Source: CAYOOT01 sp964405665
GTDB taxonomy: Bacteria; Bdellovibrionota_C; UBA2361; SZUA-149; CAZDWZ01
Assembly (NCBI GenBank): GCA_964405665.1
Contig: CAYOOT010000015.1
Span: 1 to 44,176, forward strand
DNA length: 44,176 nt
Direction of reading: 5' to 3'
Each line of letters opens with the position of its first letter. Position 1 is the first letter of the stretch. Shown piece by piece: positions 27,096-34,920 of the stretch. The translations under genes were made by a program, and so were the position numbers. Below the pieces are notes generated by a model. That model was not told where the DNA came from and did not search any database. It saw only the letters and a list, made by a program, of their open reading frames with translations.

Positions 27096-27227
27096 TTTTG
27101 TTCTTCCCAGTGGAGATTTCTAATCCATCCGACCGAGACTGATTGGATAGGTATCAACTCAGCTCACAATCATTATGATTATATCAAATCATTTTTAAAA
27201 TCAGTTTCACTTTCTGGTTTTTAAAAA

Positions 27228-27245
27228 ATATGATGTTGCTCATAA
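27228..27245. promoter_or_regulatory. CRP/FNR-type operator B (ATATGA-N6-TCATAA)
   Basis: ATATGA-TGTTGC-TCATAA centred 67 bp before the ATG of the alcohol dehydrogenase. If centred at -41.5 (class II activation), transcription would start near 27278, with AT-rich TTAGATAACT about where the -10 box should be. It would serve the adh-pps-ldhA run. Confidence 0.6.
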
Positions 27246-27303
27246 TTACTTTTTCTCATTTTAGATAACTTAGCGAGTCGTAAGCAAAATCAAATATCAA
27301 TTA

Positions 27304-28374
27304 ATGAGTTTTATGCCAACAATGCAAGCATTTGTAATGAAAGGAATTGGTAAGGTCGGTATGATTGAAAAATCTGTGCCTAACGAACCGGGTCCTAATG
27401 GAGCAATTATTCGCACGAGTGTCGCCTTGATTTGCACCTCGGACTCCCATACCGTGGCTGGTGCTATCGGTGAACGCAGCGATCTGACTCTTGGTCATGA
27501 AGCTGTCGGGCGTGTCTATAAATTAGGAACTGAGGTAAAAGGAGTAAAGGAAGGTGATCGCGTAGCGGTAAACGCCATTACGCCTTGTTACAAATGCGAG
27601 AACTGCCTTCGTGGATATCCCTCACAATGCCAACAAATGTTAGGAGGATGGAAATTTGCTAATGTCAAGGATGGTGTTTTTGCCGAATATTTTGTCGTCA
27701 ATGATGCAGAAGCAAATCTCGCTCTTATTCCCTCAATTGTTCCAGATGAAGCGGCAGTTTATACTTGCGACATGATGTCTACAGGATTTGCCGGAGCAGA
27801 AAATGCGGCGATTCCTATTGGCGGTTCAGTTGCTGTTTTTGGTGCTGGACCGGTTGGAATGATGGCTATTGCTGGAGCACGCTTACAAGGAGCGGGATTA
27901 ATTATTGCAGTTGAAAGTGTAAAGAGGCGCCAAGAACTGGCCCGTCATTATGGAGCAGATGTAATAATAGATTTTAGTAAAAACGAAGTTGTCGAGCGCA
28001 TTAAAGAACTAACTGACGGCGAAGGAGTTGATTCGGCCATAGAAGCTCTTGGTTCACAAACTACATTTGAAAATTGCATCAAAGTTACACGCCCCGGTGG
28101 CACGATTTCTAATGTCGGTTATCACGGCAAAGGGGATTATTTACAAATCCCACGTCTTGCCTGGGGGGTCGGGATGGGAGATCAGTCTATCCGCACTGCG
28201 CTTTGCCCTGGCGGCAAGGAACGAATGAAAAGACTATTACGATTAATCGCAAAAAAGAAGGTCGATCCGACGCTGATGACTTCGCATCGCTTTGCCTTCA
28301 GGGAGATTGAGTATGCTTTTGATTTGATGAAAACTAAAGAAGATAATATTATTAAACCATTAATAATTTTTTAA
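27304..28374 (+). CDS. Zinc-dependent alcohol dehydrogenase (isopropanol-dehydrogenase-like)
   Basis: 356-aa medium-chain dehydrogenase. Catalytic zinc ligands C44, H65 (GHEAVG) and D156 (TCDMMSTGF) follow the Thermoanaerobacter/Clostridium secondary-alcohol dehydrogenase pattern, as do MLGGWKFANVKDGVFAEYF and LCPGGKERM. Unlike those enzymes it keeps a full structural-zinc loop, C95-x2-C98-x2-C101-x7-C109. The Rossmann loop is G180-A-G-P-V-G. Glu204 ends the second strand where the NADP enzymes have Gly-Ser-Arg, so NAD(H) is the likelier cofactor (inference). Homologues begin at the seventh codon (ATG 27322); no start has a good Shine-Dalgarno. Probable role: fermentative aldehyde or ketone reduction. 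Confidence 0.9.
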   Translation: MSFMPTMQAFVMKGIGKVGMIEKSVPNEPGPNGAIIRTSVALICTSDSHTVAGAIGERSDLTLGHEAVGRVYKLGTEVKGVKEGDRVAVNAITPCYKCENCLRGYPSQCQQMLGGWKFANVKDGVFAEYFVVNDAEANLALIPSIVPDEAAVYTCDMMSTGFAGAENAAIPIGGSVAVFGAGPVGMMAIAGARLQGAGLIIAVESVKRRQELARHYGADVIIDFSKNEVVERIKELTDGEGVDSAIEALGSQTTFENCIKVTRPGGTISNVGYHGKGDYLQIPRLAWGVGMGDQSIRTALCPGGKERMKRLLRLIAKKKVDPTLMTSHRFAFREIEYAFDLMKTKEDNIIKPLIIF

Positions 28375-28467
28375 ACTAGCTTTCTTATTAACTCAATTTA
28401 ATTCTCTCAAATCACGGAAGTGCTCAAGAGCGATACACATTAGACTCTTCCCTCAGAGGTATACTTT

Positions 28468-30861
28468 ATGAAATACATTCGAGATCTTCAAAAAATAGGT
28501 TTAAAAGACATCGGACTAGTTGGTGGCAAAACCGCTTCACTGGGAGAGCTTTGTTCCAGTTTAAAGGGACAAGGAATTCGCATCCCTGATGGTTATGCGA
28601 TTACAGCTGATGCTTATAAATTATTACTTGAACAAAATTCATTAGGCATCGAGCTTAGTAAGTTACTCAGTGATCTTAATATCGATGACGTTGCCGAACT
28701 TTCACGTCGAGGAAAGCAGGCTCGCACGATGATTAAACAAGTTGGGTTACCTCAAGAATTACAAGACGAGATTTGCAGTGCTTACCAAGAACTTTCTCAA
28801 AGAGCAGGAGTCGAGCAACTAGATGTTGCAGTTCGCTCCTCTGCTACTGCAGAAGATCTTCCCGATGCATCTTTTGCCGGACAACATGAATCATTTCTTA
28901 ATGTTTTGGGCGAACACGATCTTTGCCAATCATGTCTGCTCTGTTTCGCTTCGCTGTTTACCGATCGAGCAATTAGTTATCGTGTTCACCATGGTTTTAA
29001 ACACGAACAGGTAAAACTTGCTATTGTAGTTCAACAAATGGTTAGAGCCGATCTTGGTAGTTCTGGGGTTCTCTTTACTCTTGACACGGAATCTGGCCAT
29101 CGCAATGTAGTATTTATTACAAGCGGATATGGCCTCGGAGAAAATATTGTCGCTGGCAAAATTGATCCCGATGAGTTTTTAGTGCTTAAACCAACCCTCC
29201 AAGCAGGCAAACAGTCAATCATTAGTCGCCGTGTGGGGGCAAAACAATTAAGGCTGATTTATGCAAATCACGGCAGTCAACGCACAAGCAATGTGGAAGT
29301 TTCGTTAGCGGAACGAAAACGCCTTTCTTTAAGTGATGAAAACGTAATTAAACTTGCAAAATGGGGAGTGCAAATTGAAAAGCATTACAGCACATTTCAC
29401 AAACATCCGACACCGCTGGATATCGAATGGGCACTTGACGGTAGAAACAATGAGCTATTTATTCTTCAAGCAAGGCCAGAAACTGTTCATGCGCTTGAAA
29501 CTAAAGCAAAGTTAGTTAGTTGTTCACTGGAGAGTAAATCACGTCCACTTTTAAAAGGACGCGCAGTGGGATCTTTAATTGGAGCTGGAACTGTTCGCTT
29601 AATCCAAAATGAACAGGATTTAGAACAATTTTGTCAAGGAGAAGTAATTGTTGCCGACATGACTTCTCCAGGTTGGGAACCGGTAATGAAAAAAGCCGCT
29701 GCGATCATCACTAATCGCGGCGGCAGAACCTGCCATGCGGCAATAATTAGTAGAGAAATTGGCATCCCTTGTGTTGTGGGCACAGGACAGGCCACTACTA
29801 GTCTTGCTCCGAACACAGCAGTAACGGTTTCTTGTGCCGAAGGTGAAACTGGGGTTGTTTATGAAGGGATTCTTCCTTTTAAACAAAAGGAGATCGACCT
29901 TTCCACATTCCAGCAACCAAAAACTCAAATTATGTTAAATGTTGGAAATCCTGCAGAGGCTCTTAAGCTTTCGCTGCTTCCTTCTGCCGGAGTCGGACTG
30001 GCACGACTTGAATTTATCATTAGTGAGCATGTTAAAGTTCATCCCCTTGCCTTTATTTATCCAGAAAAAATTTTAGATGCCAAAGAGAAAGAAAACATTA
30101 ATGAACTTAAACAACAATTTCCTCCTGCGGAGAGTTACTTTAGCGAAAAACTTGCCGAAGGTGTTGCGATGATCGCCGGAGCATTTTATCCACGACCGGT
30201 AATTGTTCGTTTTTCTGATTTTAAAACAAACGAATATGCTTCACTATTGGGGGGTAAATACTTTGAACCCAAGGAAGAAAATCCAATGATTGGGTTTCGC
30301 GGCGCTTCTCGCTATTATAGTGAACAGTATCGAGTTGGCTTTGCTCAGGAATGTTTAGCGCTTCGATACGTTAGGGAAGAGATGGGACTTAGCAATGTTC
30401 AACTAATGATTCCTTTTTGTCGCACCGTAAAGGAAGCAGAACTGGTGATTGCAGAAATGGCAAAAAATGGTTTAAAACGAGGTGAAAATAATTTAGAAAT
30501 CTATATGATGTGCGAAATTCCGTCTAACGTAATTTCTATTGATCTCTTTGCTCCCCTTTTCGATGGTTTTTCTATCGGATCAAACGATCTGACTCAACTT
30601 ACACTTGGTATCGATCGAGACTCAGAAATAGTCAGCCATATTTTTGATGAACGCGATCCCGCTGTCTTTGAATTATTTCGACAGGCTATTCGTGGTGCTA
30701 AAAAGGCTGGAATCAAAATTGGGATCTGTGGTCAAGCACCCAGTGATTATCCTGAGGTAGCACAATTTTTAGTGAAAGAAGGCATAGATTCCATCTCCTT
30801 CTCCCCCGACTCTATTTTTTCAGGAATATACCAAGTTCTCAAAGCGGAGGAAAAAAAATGA
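28468..30861 (+). CDS. ppsA: Phosphoenolpyruvate synthase
   Basis: Converts pyruvate and ATP to PEP, AMP and phosphate; 797 aa, the usual length. The N-terminal ATP-grasp domain has GGKTASLGEL and AVRSSATAEDLPDASFAGQ. The swivelling domain carries phospho-His423 in GGRTCHAAIISRE. The C-terminal barrel shows FSIGSNDLTQLTLGIDRD and catalytic Cys754 in GICGQAPSDYP. CAGAGG lies about 9 nt before the ATG. It lies 93 bp after adh with no operator of its own and overlaps ldhA by 4 bp, so the three probably form one transcript controlled by operator B. Confidence 0.95.
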   Translation: MKYIRDLQKIGLKDIGLVGGKTASLGELCSSLKGQGIRIPDGYAITADAYKLLLEQNSLGIELSKLLSDLNIDDVAELSRRGKQARTMIKQVGLPQELQDEICSAYQELSQRAGVEQLDVAVRSSATAEDLPDASFAGQHESFLNVLGEHDLCQSCLLCFASLFTDRAISYRVHHGFKHEQVKLAIVVQQMVRADLGSSGVLFTLDTESGHRNVVFITSGYGLGENIVAGKIDPDEFLVLKPTLQAGKQSIISRRVGAKQLRLIYANHGSQRTSNVEVSLAERKRLSLSDENVIKLAKWGVQIEKHYSTFHKHPTPLDIEWALDGRNNELFILQARPETVHALETKAKLVSCSLESKSRPLLKGRAVGSLIGAGTVRLIQNEQDLEQFCQGEVIVADMTSPGWEPVMKKAAAIITNRGGRTCHAAIISREIGIPCVVGTGQATTSLAPNTAVTVSCAEGETGVVYEGILPFKQKEIDLSTFQQPKTQIMLNVGNPAEALKLSLLPSAGVGLARLEFIISEHVKVHPLAFIYPEKILDAKEKENINELKQQFPPAESYFSEKLAEGVAMIAGAFYPRPVIVRFSDFKTNEYASLLGGKYFEPKEENPMIGFRGASRYYSEQYRVGFAQECLALRYVREEMGLSNVQLMIPFCRTVKEAELVIAEMAKNGLKRGENNLEIYMMCEIPSNVISIDLFAPLFDGFSIGSNDLTQLTLGIDRDSEIVSHIFDERDPAVFELFRQAIRGAKKAGIKIGICGQAPSDYPEVAQFLVKEGIDSISFSPDSIFSGIYQVLKAEEKK

Positions 30862-31871
30862 AAATCGCTTTTTTTGATCTGCACAACTTTGAGCGCAAGT
30901 TTTTTGAAGAAGCACAAGGCAAAAAACATGAAATCAACTTTATTGAAACTCGCTTAACATCTAAAACAGCGGCACTTGCCAAAGGCCATCAATGTGTATG
31001 TTCTTTTGTCAATGACAAGTTGGATTCTGAAACAGTTAGACTTCTTGCCCAGGAAGGAATTAAATTAATTGCTCTGCGCTCAGCCGGGTATAATCACGTT
31101 GATATCCAGGCTTGTCAAAAAAATGGAATTACGTTAGTGCGTGTCCCTGCTTATTCGCCCCATGCCGTAGCCGAGCATGCACTTGCACTTATTTTATCAC
31201 TAAATAGAAAAATTCATCGGGCCTATCAACGAGTACGCGAGCTTAATTTTTCTCTAGATGGTTTAGTTGGTTTCGATCTTAATGGAAAAACAGTGGGCAT
31301 TGTTGGAACAGGGAATATCGGTTCTGTTTTTTTAAAGATTATGCATGGACTTGGTTGTAATATTCTAGCTAACGATCTAATCCAAAATAAAGAGCTTATT
31401 GAAAACTATCAAGTAAATTATGTCGATCTGGAAACTATCTTATGCAAATCAGACATCATCTCATTACACGTACCACTTACACCGGAAACACGTCACATAA
31501 TTAACTCAACAACGCTTGCAAAAATGAAAAAAGGCATGATGCTAATTAATACCGGACGGGGAGCGCTGATTGACACAAAAGCTCTTATCTCAGCATTAAA
31601 ATCAGGTCAAATTGGGGCCGCCGGCCTTGATGTCTACGAGGAAGAAGAAGGAATTTTCTTTATGAATCTCTCCGATCAGATGCTTAACGATGATATCTTG
31701 GCAAGATTGCTAACATTTCCTCAGGTGCTAATTACCTCACATCAGGGATTTCTTACTAAAGAAGCTCTGACAAGTATCGCAAAAACAACGATTAAAAACA
31801 TTTCCGATTTCGAAGATGGGTTGCCACTAATCAACGAAATAAAAATAAGCTCTAGCATTGCTAATAATTAA
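30858..31871 (+). CDS. ldhA: D-lactate dehydrogenase (fermentative, LdhA type)
   Basis: 337-aa NAD-dependent D-2-hydroxyacid dehydrogenase that reduces pyruvate to D-lactate. It follows E. coli LdhA closely along its length: LIALRSAGYNHVD, VRVPAYSPHAVAEHALALIL, LNRKIHRAYQRVRELNFSL, NAD loop VGIVGTGNIGSV, the catalytic-arginine region INTGRGALIDT and the catalytic-histidine region LITSHQGFLTKEALTSIA. The ATG overlaps the ppsA stop (ATGA), and a GGAGG inside ppsA precedes it, indicating translational coupling. Together with adh this is a fermentative redox module. Confidence 0.95.
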   Translation: MKIAFFDLHNFERKFFEEAQGKKHEINFIETRLTSKTAALAKGHQCVCSFVNDKLDSETVRLLAQEGIKLIALRSAGYNHVDIQACQKNGITLVRVPAYSPHAVAEHALALILSLNRKIHRAYQRVRELNFSLDGLVGFDLNGKTVGIVGTGNIGSVFLKIMHGLGCNILANDLIQNKELIENYQVNYVDLETILCKSDIISLHVPLTPETRHIINSTTLAKMKKGMMLINTGRGALIDTKALISALKSGQIGAAGLDVYEEEEGIFFMNLSDQMLNDDILARLLTFPQVLITSHQGFLTKEALTSIAKTTIKNISDFEDGLPLINEIKISSSIANN

Positions 31872-31929
31872 AATTTGCTAAAAACTCGTCATTAAACGTT
31901 TTAGACCTGTTCAACAATTATTTTTATGA

Positions 31930-31947
31930 TTATGAGTTTTATCATAA
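31930..31947. promoter_or_regulatory. CRP/FNR-type operator C (TTATGA-N6-TCATAA)
   Basis: Perfect outer palindrome TTATGA-GTTTTA-TCATAA, 59 bp after the ldhA stop and exactly 200 bp from operator D. Its target is unclear: the next intact start downstream is 350 bp away. It may be left over from a lost promoter. Confidence 0.55.
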
Positions 31948-31957
31948 TTACTAAAAA

Positions 31958-32058
31958 CTGACTGAGTGAAATTACCTCCAGCTTTTTATTATCAGCTGCT
32001 AACTCAAGGGCAGTTTACGATTCTGGAGAGAGGGAATGCTCAACATCATATTTTGCAT
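31958..32058 (-). pseudogene. Probable decayed universal stress protein gene
   Basis: On the minus strand a strong AAGGAGGG is followed by an ATG at 32058, but the frame stops after 19 codons. In another frame, from 32008, the DNA reads LELAADNKKLEVISL, which parallels SLELIAADKKWQGSEIILL near the N-terminus of the intact stress protein at 26388. The fragment is frameshifted and truncated. Operator D lies 80 bp upstream of this ATG, almost the same spacing as operator A to the intact gene. The similarity is short, so the call is tentative. The 31872-32289 gap holds this plus operators C and D and nothing else I can name. Confidence 0.45.
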
Positions 32059-32129
32059 AAACCCTCCTTTTTATTATTCTTAGTCATTACTAAGTTTATT
32101 AAGTTTCTATCAAACTAAGTTCTTAGGAA

Positions 32130-32147
32130 TTATGAGCTTGATCATGT
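32130..32147. promoter_or_regulatory. CRP/FNR-type operator D (TTATGA-N6-TCATGT)
   Basis: TTATGA-GCTTGA-TCATGT followed by TTTTA, differing from operator A in one base over the core. It is centred 151 bp before the methyltransferase/esterase fusion gene (plus) and 80 bp before the decayed stress-protein start (minus). Confidence 0.6.
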
Positions 32148-32289
32148 TTTATTTAATAATTTCATGAGAAATGCACTTTAGAGCTTGAAAATTCTGAGAG
32201 CAAAGTGTTTGATATCAGAATTTTTAAGAGATTGAGCTTTTTAGATTTCAGCACAGTTTAATAAAAATTACCTATCGATTATAAAAAAC

Positions 32290-34317
32290 ATGAACAACAA
32301 GAAAAAAAATAAGGAACAGGGAATTAATTATTTAGAAGAAGAACGACAATTTATGGTGACAAACCATATCGCGGCTAGAGGAATTGTCGATCCCAACGTA
32401 TTACAAGCTTTTGCCAGCGTTCCTAGAGAAGCATTTATCCCAAAAGATTTGGTTGATTTTGCCTATCATGATACCCCACTGCCAATTGCAAAGGGACAGA
32501 CTATTTCGCAACCTTTTATTGTTGCTTTGATGACTCAAGCTCTGGAACTAAAGCCAGAGGATCGAGTCTTAGAAATTGGCACCGGTTCCGGTTATGCCTC
32601 AGCAATCTTATCTTGCATCGCTAATGAAGTATTTACTGTGGAACGACATCGGGTTCTAGCAGAAAGTGCTCAAGAAAAATTCAAAGTACTTGGCTATACA
32701 AATGTCCACGTTCTTTGTGGTGATGGCACATTGGGTTGGCCTGATTACGCTCCTTTTGATGCAATAGTTGTTGCTGCAGGAGGACCGGAAGTTCCACAAT
32801 CTTTACTTTCACAACTTGCCATCGGGGGGCGTTTAGTTATCCCTGTTGGCCAGGAAGAGAGAACACAACGTTTACAACGAATTATTAGAGAAGATCATAA
32901 CAGTTATCGGAAAGAAGATCTGGGAGGAGTTCGCTTTGTTCCTTTAATCGGTGAAGAAGGTTGGCGGGATCAGTTGCCAGCAACCGCTACTAAATCACTT
33001 TTGCATTCAAAAAAGCCTCCAAAAACAAGCAAACTGATCAAAGAAACCGTAACGCCAATTGAGTCAATAGAAAATGCCGATATCGGGGCACTGCTTGAGC
33101 GTATTGGCGATTCTCGAGTTGTGCTCATTGGGGAAGCAACGCACGGCACTTCAGAATTTTATCAAATGCGTGCCGAAATCACTAAACAATTGATTAGCAA
33201 AAAAGGCTTCAAGATAGTTTCCATAGAAGGTGATTGGCCTGATGCTGCCCAGATTAACCGCTATGTTACTGCTCGGAAACCTCTACCATCAAAATGGGCA
33301 CCCTTTACTCGCTTCCCTACTTGGATGTGGAGAAATAGAGAAGTTGTTTCTTTTTTGGAATGGCTTCATAATTTCAATATGCAAAAGAAAGAAAGAAATA
33401 CTTTTGCCGAATTCTATGGTTTGGATCTTTACAGTTTGTTTTGTTCAATTGATGCAGTTCTTGCTTATCTACAAAAGATTGATGTCGATGCGGCCAAAGT
33501 TGCACGTGAACGTTACGGTTGTTTAAGTCCTTGGCAAAGAGATCCTGCTAGTTATGGTCGGGCTGCAATTAGTGGAAAATACAAGAGCTGTGAGCGAGAA
33601 GTTATTTCAATGCTTCAGGAGATGTTAGAAAAACGTCTTGAATATTTACCACAAGATGCTGCCGATTATTTTGATGCCGTGCAAAATAGCAGGTTAATTG
33701 CCAACGCTGAGCAATATTATCGTGCGATGTATTACGGAGGAGCTTCCTCCTGGAATCTGCGTGATCGACACATGTTTGATACACTTCTTAGCTTATTATC
33801 CTTTCACGGAGATGATTCAAAAGCAGTTGTCTGGGCACACAATTCCCATGTAGGTAATGCTCGGGCTACTGAGATGAGTTCCAGGGGGGAATTTAATATT
33901 GGTCAATTATGTCGTTCTGAGTTCGGAGACAAAGCCTTTGCCATTGGTTTTGGAACTCATTGTGGCATTGTTGCTGCAGCAACTGATTGGGGAGGAGAAA
34001 TGGAATTAAAGAAAATTCGTCCTTCTCATGCTGAAAGCTATGAAAGACTTTGCCATGATGCAGAAATAAAATCGTTTTTCCTGCATTTACGAAATCCTGC
34101 TAACACTGAACTCCGCGAACAGTTAATGGAGCCACGTTTAGCACGAGCAATAGGAGTAATCTATCGTCCGGAAACTGAACTCCAAAGTCATTATTATCAA
34201 GCCATCATGCCACTACAATTTGATGAATATATCTGGTTTGATGAAACTACTGCCGTTAATCCTTTTGATCATCCGGTCATTCACGGTCTTCCCGAAACTT
34301 TCCCTACAGGCTTATGA
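32290..34317 (+). CDS. Fusion: protein-L-isoaspartate O-methyltransferase + erythromycin-esterase-like domain
   Basis: 675 aa. Residues about 10-215 are a Pcm-type methyltransferase, with FIPKDLVDFAYHDTPLPIAK, the SAM loop VLEIGTGSGYASAIL and IVVAAGGPEVPQSLL, which would repair isoaspartate in aged proteins. After a short Lys/Pro linker, residues about 255-670 match the EreA/EreB-like family: GEATHGTSEFYQMRAEITKQ near 280, IVSIEGDWPDAAQINRYV, and VVWAHNSHVGNARATEM near 514. The presumed catalytic His/Glu residues are present. The natural substrate of such non-resistance homologues is unknown; antibiotic resistance should not be assumed. Its stress-island setting fits repair of long-lived proteins in non-growing cells. 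Confidence 0.9.
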   Translation: MNNKKKNKEQGINYLEEERQFMVTNHIAARGIVDPNVLQAFASVPREAFIPKDLVDFAYHDTPLPIAKGQTISQPFIVALMTQALELKPEDRVLEIGTGSGYASAILSCIANEVFTVERHRVLAESAQEKFKVLGYTNVHVLCGDGTLGWPDYAPFDAIVVAAGGPEVPQSLLSQLAIGGRLVIPVGQEERTQRLQRIIREDHNSYRKEDLGGVRFVPLIGEEGWRDQLPATATKSLLHSKKPPKTSKLIKETVTPIESIENADIGALLERIGDSRVVLIGEATHGTSEFYQMRAEITKQLISKKGFKIVSIEGDWPDAAQINRYVTARKPLPSKWAPFTRFPTWMWRNREVVSFLEWLHNFNMQKKERNTFAEFYGLDLYSLFCSIDAVLAYLQKIDVDAAKVARERYGCLSPWQRDPASYGRAAISGKYKSCEREVISMLQEMLEKRLEYLPQDAADYFDAVQNSRLIANAEQYYRAMYYGGASSWNLRDRHMFDTLLSLLSFHGDDSKAVVWAHNSHVGNARATEMSSRGEFNIGQLCRSEFGDKAFAIGFGTHCGIVAAATDWGGEMELKKIRPSHAESYERLCHDAEIKSFFLHLRNPANTELREQLMEPRLARAIGVIYRPETELQSHYYQAIMPLQFDEYIWFDETTAVNPFDHPVIHGLPETFPTGL

Positions 34318-34407
34318 TTTAGGATATATATTTTTTGGTCACCCAGTAGTTTTAAGTAAGAAAGATCTGTATTTTCCAAAATACTTTTTGTGCAAAAATG
34401 GAAACAG

Positions 34408-34425
34408 TTATGATTTTCATCATAA
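34408..34425. promoter_or_regulatory. CRP/FNR-type operator E (TTATGA-N6-TCATAA)
   Basis: Perfect outer palindrome TTATGA-TTTTCA-TCATAA, centred 73 bp before ATG 34490 of the hibernation factor. At -41.5 it would place transcription start near 34458, downstream of the alternative ATG at 34442. This favours the shorter protein. Confidence 0.62.
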
Positions 34426-34489
34426 CTACTCCACCTAAAGCATGACAGTATTCGAGAAATATTTTTATTTATTTTACCGAGAGTTTTTT

Positions 34490-34855
34490 ATGCAAATGCC
34501 TTTAGAAATATCTTTTGAAAACACTGAACGATCAGCTGCCGTAATTGCTAAAATTGAACAAAAAGTGGTAAAACTTCAAGGATTTTATAAAGGGATTATT
34601 CGCTGCCGAGTTGTCGTTACTGCTGCACATCATCATCAACATAAAGGCAAACTCTATCATATTCGTATCGATCTTACAGTCCCGGGGGGTGAGATTGTTG
34701 TTAATACAGAAGCATCAAAAGAACACGCACATGAAGATGTGTATGTGGCATTACGCGATGCCTTTGATAAAGCAAAACGTCAGTTGGAAGATTTTGCACG
34801 CAAACAACATGGACAAAGCAAACATCATGAAGCACATTTAGAAATAAACGAATAG
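34490..34855 (+). CDS. Ribosome hibernation promoting factor, HPF/RaiA family (short form)
   Basis: 121 aa from MQMPLEISFENTERSAAV. The beta-alpha-beta-beta-beta-alpha fold of S30AE/HPF proteins is recognisable: AVIAKIEQKVVKLQGFYKGI, IRIDLTVPGGEIVVN, then DVYVALRDAFDKAKRQLEDF. It binds the 30S subunit at the tRNA/mRNA sites and silences ribosomes in non-growing cells. A His-rich loop (AHHHQHKGK) and the His/Lys-rich tail are unusual and might bind metal (inference). An ATG 16 codons earlier (34442) is in frame, but GAGAG precedes 34490 and operator E fits that start. No sigma-54 gene is nearby, so it was not inherited with rpoN. Confidence 0.88.
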   Translation: MQMPLEISFENTERSAAVIAKIEQKVVKLQGFYKGIIRCRVVVTAAHHHQHKGKLYHIRIDLTVPGGEIVVNTEASKEHAHEDVYVALRDAFDKAKRQLEDFARKQHGQSKHHEAHLEINE

Positions 34856-34920
34856 TAAAGTATTAAAAATTTATTAACAAACTGTGTTTCACTCAATTTC
34901 ATCTTGTAATAACGAACACT

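Noticed and set aside
27173..27189. An eighth operator (TTATGA-TTATA-TCAAAT)
   Set aside because: The spacer is 5 rather than 6 and the right half is poor, so it does not fit the family.
32290..34317. Macrolide resistance gene
   Set aside because: The esterase-like domain is fused to a repair enzyme in a stress cluster; family membership alone does not show resistance.
34220..34438. A 72-codon frame overlapping the end of the methyltransferase-esterase gene
   Set aside because: Its first part is an out-of-frame copy of conserved codons, and it runs through operator E.
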